A DNA stretch of 64,000 nt from the NCBI RefSeq assembly GCF_013408245.1, contig NZ_JACBYS010000006.1, positions 186,001-250,000 of the forward strand, given 5' to 3'. A program made the position numbers and the translations under genes. Each line of letters begins with the position of its first letter. Position 1 is the stretch's first letter. Source of the stretch: Duganella sp. 1224. GTDB lineage: Bacteria > Pseudomonadota > Gammaproteobacteria > Burkholderiales > Burkholderiaceae_D. The notes beneath the pieces were generated by a model. The model ran no database searches. It was given only the letters and a program-made list of their open reading frames with translations, and was not told the DNA's origin. Positions 62,295-64,000 of the stretch are shown here, piece after piece.

Positions 62295-62381
62295 CGGGGT
62301 CAGGTCCTCCATTTCTACACGAGCACAGCAGTAGGCAATGCCTACTGCTGTGCTCGTGTAGAAATGGAGGACCTGACCCCG
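62295..62381. repeat. 87-bp perfect palindrome of the GGGGTCAG family
   Basis: Two 43-bp arms are exact reverse complements around a single central A (62338). The first 26 bp of each arm (after one flanking C) equal those of the element at 36173-36264; the inner GAGCACAGCAGTAGGCA-type part is unrelated. The right flank GGAGTT is also shared with the other copy. It lies 3 bp past the argR stop, upstream of the ast promoter. Confidence 0.95.
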
Positions 62382-62384
62382 GAG

Positions 62385-63323
62385 TTAGGACTGGAGTTTG
62401 CGCTGGCGCTCCTCGCGCGGCGTGTTGCCGAACAGCGCGCCGAAGGCGGTGGAGAAGTGCGAGCCGGATGAGAAGCCGCACATCAGCCCCACTTGCACGA
62501 TCGAGTGGTTGGTTTCCAGCAGCAGTTGGCGCGCGCGCTGCAGGCGCAGCTCCAGGTAGTAGCGCGATGGCAGGCTGCCCAGGTATTGCTTGAACAGCCG
62601 CTCCAGCTGGCGCCGCGACAGGCCGACCAGGTTGGCGATGTCGTCGGTCGACAGCGGCTCTTCGATGTTGGTTTCCATCAAGGTTACCGCTTCTGACAGC
62701 CGCGGCTGCAGGGCGCCGAAGCGCGCCTGCAGCGCCACCCGCTGCCGTTCCTCCGGCCCGCGCACACGCTCGATGCACAAGGTTTCCTTGACGGTGGCCT
62801 GCACGCCCGCGCCAAACAGGTGCTCGATCAGCGTCAGCGCAAAGTCGATCGAGGCGGCGCCGCCGCAGCAGCTCAGGTGGCGGCCGTCCAGCTCGAACAG
62901 GTGCGGGGTCAGGATGGCGCGCTCGGTGATGTCCTCGGTGTCGGCATACAAGGCCCAGGGCAGCGCGATGCGCACGCCGGCCATCAGCCCGGCCTTGGCC
63001 AGCCACAGCACGCCGGCGCCGACGCCGCCCCAGTACGGCGCCGACCGGCAGCGTTCCATGACCGCGCGGCACAGCTCGGCCGGCAGCGGCGCCTGTTGCT
63101 CCTCCGCCACCAGCAGCGCCAGGTGCCAGCCGGGCTGGGCCAGGACGACCTGCGCCGGCGTCATGGTTTCCAGGTGCAGCACCTCCCGCCCCAGTTGCGC
63201 GGCGGCCAGGCGCAGCGGCTGCACCAGCCCGGCCCAGGTGATGGCGTCCGCCTCGCCGGCGTTGACCAGCAGCAGCCGCAGGGGGCGCTGCCCGGCGAGG
63301 CTGGATAAATTTGCAAAGGACAT
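62385..63323 (-). CDS. argR: AraC-family arginine regulator ArgR (Pseudomonas type)
   Basis: 312 aa. N-terminal DJ-1/PfpI-like glutamine-amidotransferase-fold domain (about 14-180) and a C-terminal AraC DNA-binding domain (about 205-305) with two HTH units: STDDIANLVGLSRRQLERL and VQVGLMCGFSSGSHFSTAF. This architecture is that of P. aeruginosa ArgR, which activates aru genes in response to arginine; it lies next to the operon here too. The E. coli-type ArgR is unrelated. Confidence 0.85.
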   Translation of the reverse strand: MSFANLSSLAGQRPLRLLLVNAGEADAITWAGLVQPLRLAAAQLGREVLHLETMTPAQVVLAQPGWHLALLVAEEQQAPLPAELCRAVMERCRSAPYWGGVGAGVLWLAKAGLMAGVRIALPWALYADTEDITERAILTPHLFELDGRHLSCCGGAASIDFALTLIEHLFGAGVQATVKETLCIERVRGPEERQRVALQARFGALQPRLSEAVTLMETNIEEPLSTDDIANLVGLSRRQLERLFKQYLGSLPSRYYLELRLQRARQLLLETNHSIVQVGLMCGFSSGSHFSTAFGALFGNTPREERQRKLQS

Positions 63324-63390
63324 CGGCTATTCTGATCAATCTTGTCGTTTCGCGTAGTGTACCCCGCCGGAAAGCCGGATGCGAAGCGGC

Positions 63391-63396
63391 TATAAT
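63391..63396 (+). promoter_or_regulatory. -10 element of the marR promoter
   Basis: TATAAT ends 8 bp before the marR ATG (63405), so transcription would begin close to the start codon and leave almost no leader. There is no Shine-Dalgarno sequence. The -35 region (63368-63373) is poor. Confidence 0.5.
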
Positions 63397-63404
63397 CACG
63401 CTCT

Positions 63405-63869
63405 ATGGGTGAACGATACTTGAGAAGCATCCGGCTGCTGGCGGAATGCATGCAAGGCTATGAACGGCTCTCCGGCAACTATGTGCGCCGGAGCGGCCTG
63501 ACGCACGCGCAGTTCGACATCATCGCCACGCTGGGCAATACGCCCGGCATGTCGTACAAGGAACTGGGCGACAAGACGCTGATCACCAAGGGCACCCTGA
63601 CCGGGGTGATCGAACGGCTGGAACAAAAAGGGCTGGTGGAACGTCAGCGCAACGACTGCGACAAGCGTTCTTTCTTCGTGCGGCTGACCCCGGAGGGCGA
63701 GCGGACGTTCTGCACCGTGTTCCCGGAAGTCATCGCCCAGGGCGGCAAAGTGTTTGCTCAGTTCACCGACGACGACTTTGCGCGCCTTGAAAAAACGCTG
63801 TCCGAGCTTAAAACTGTGATCATGGCCGGCCAGACGGATGACTGCCCGTCCACCCGCGAATGTGATTAA
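63405..63869 (+). CDS. MarR-family transcriptional regulator
   Basis: 154 aa. Winged-helix MarR fold: AQFDIIATLGNTPGMSYKEL (about 38-57), recognition helix TKGTLTGVIERLEQKGLVER (about 65-84) and wing RQRNDCDKRSFFVRLTPEG. Effector and targets unknown; the gene starting 15 bp downstream is a likely target. Confidence 0.92.
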   Translation: MGERYLRSIRLLAECMQGYERLSGNYVRRSGLTHAQFDIIATLGNTPGMSYKELGDKTLITKGTLTGVIERLEQKGLVERQRNDCDKRSFFVRLTPEGERTFCTVFPEVIAQGGKVFAQFTDDDFARLEKTLSELKTVIMAGQTDDCPSTRECD

Positions 63870-63884
63870 AACAAGGAAACAGAT

Positions 63885-64000
63885 TTGAAAACCTCACTGC
63901 TGGAAGGCATTAAGCCTGCCAAATTCGACAAACATATTATCGGCAACCTGCTGCTGGACGTGGCGCCGGCGGACGAAGTGCGCCAGGAAGCGCTGATCGT
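63885..64000 (+). CDS. 5' end of an unidentified gene, cut by the window edge
   Basis: A TTG start at 63885 behind AAGGAAAC gives MKTSLLEGIKPAKFDKHIIG followed by NLLLDVAPADEVRQEALI, running off the edge. Only 38 residues are visible, with no recognised domain. It probably shares the marR transcript. Confidence 0.55.
   Translation, partial: MKTSLLEGIKPAKFDKHIIGNLLLDVAPADEVRQEALI

Overview
The window comes from a high-GC betaproteobacterium, most likely a Duganella/Massilia-type member of the Oxalobacteraceae. The case rests on the lptD-surA-pdxA-rsmA block back to back with amgK-murU, a split-alpha transhydrogenase, Pseudomonas-style arginine succinyltransferase genes, and dispersed GGGGTCAG palindromes. 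No rRNA, tRNA, CRISPR array, complete insertion sequence or prophage was seen. The assignment is by gene content and order only, not by database search.

Layout. 1-13300: envelope biogenesis and recycling (lptD-surA-pdxA-rsmA on the minus strand; amgK-murU-pepP-ubiH-like on the plus strand, in tight succession), then pntAa-pntAb-pntB on the minus strand. 13300-19800: nudJ-mnmA, a receiver-like protein without its phospho-aspartate, xni, a GST, an FMN glutamate-synthase-like protein, and a decayed brnT/brnA toxin-antitoxin pair (brnA has an in-frame amber codon). 19700-24700: iron block feoA-feoB-Cys-rich protein, divergent from bfd-tonB across a Fur-box-like site, plus bacterioferritin. 24600-32200: a sucrose-uptake operon of the Xanthomonas sux type (LacI regulator, TonB receptor, amylosucrase, fructokinase, MFS transporter) with two LacI-type operators, one sitting inside a sigma70-like promoter. 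32200-50000: mostly housekeeping and scattered genes (purB, cybB-yceI-yceI, an S46 dipeptidyl peptidase, an M14 peptidase, a FUSC protein, a GGDEF protein, a permease, three small proteins, an EF-hand protein) and one secreted metallo-beta-lactamase-fold-like protein whose metal ligands appear lost. 50000-63300: a complete ammonia-releasing arginine catabolic operon astC-aruF-aruG-astD-astB-gdhB-astE, with the large NAD-glutamate dehydrogenase embedded, preceded by an AraC-type argR of the Pseudomonas kind and a matching ArgR half-site. The window ends with a marR gene and the start of an unidentified gene.

How the parts work together. The arginine block should take arginine to glutamate and succinate and then, through GdhB, glutamate to 2-oxoglutarate, all under one promoter. 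The sux block should import sucrose through the outer membrane (TonB receptor), across the inner membrane (MFS), and split it with amylosucrase into alpha-glucan plus fructose, which fructokinase phosphorylates. AmgK and MurU should return recycled N-acetylmuramate to UDP-MurNAc.

The least conventional signal is a set of five GGGGTC-ended intergenic palindromes. Two of them share an identical 26-bp outer arm but have different, still perfectly self-complementary inner arms.
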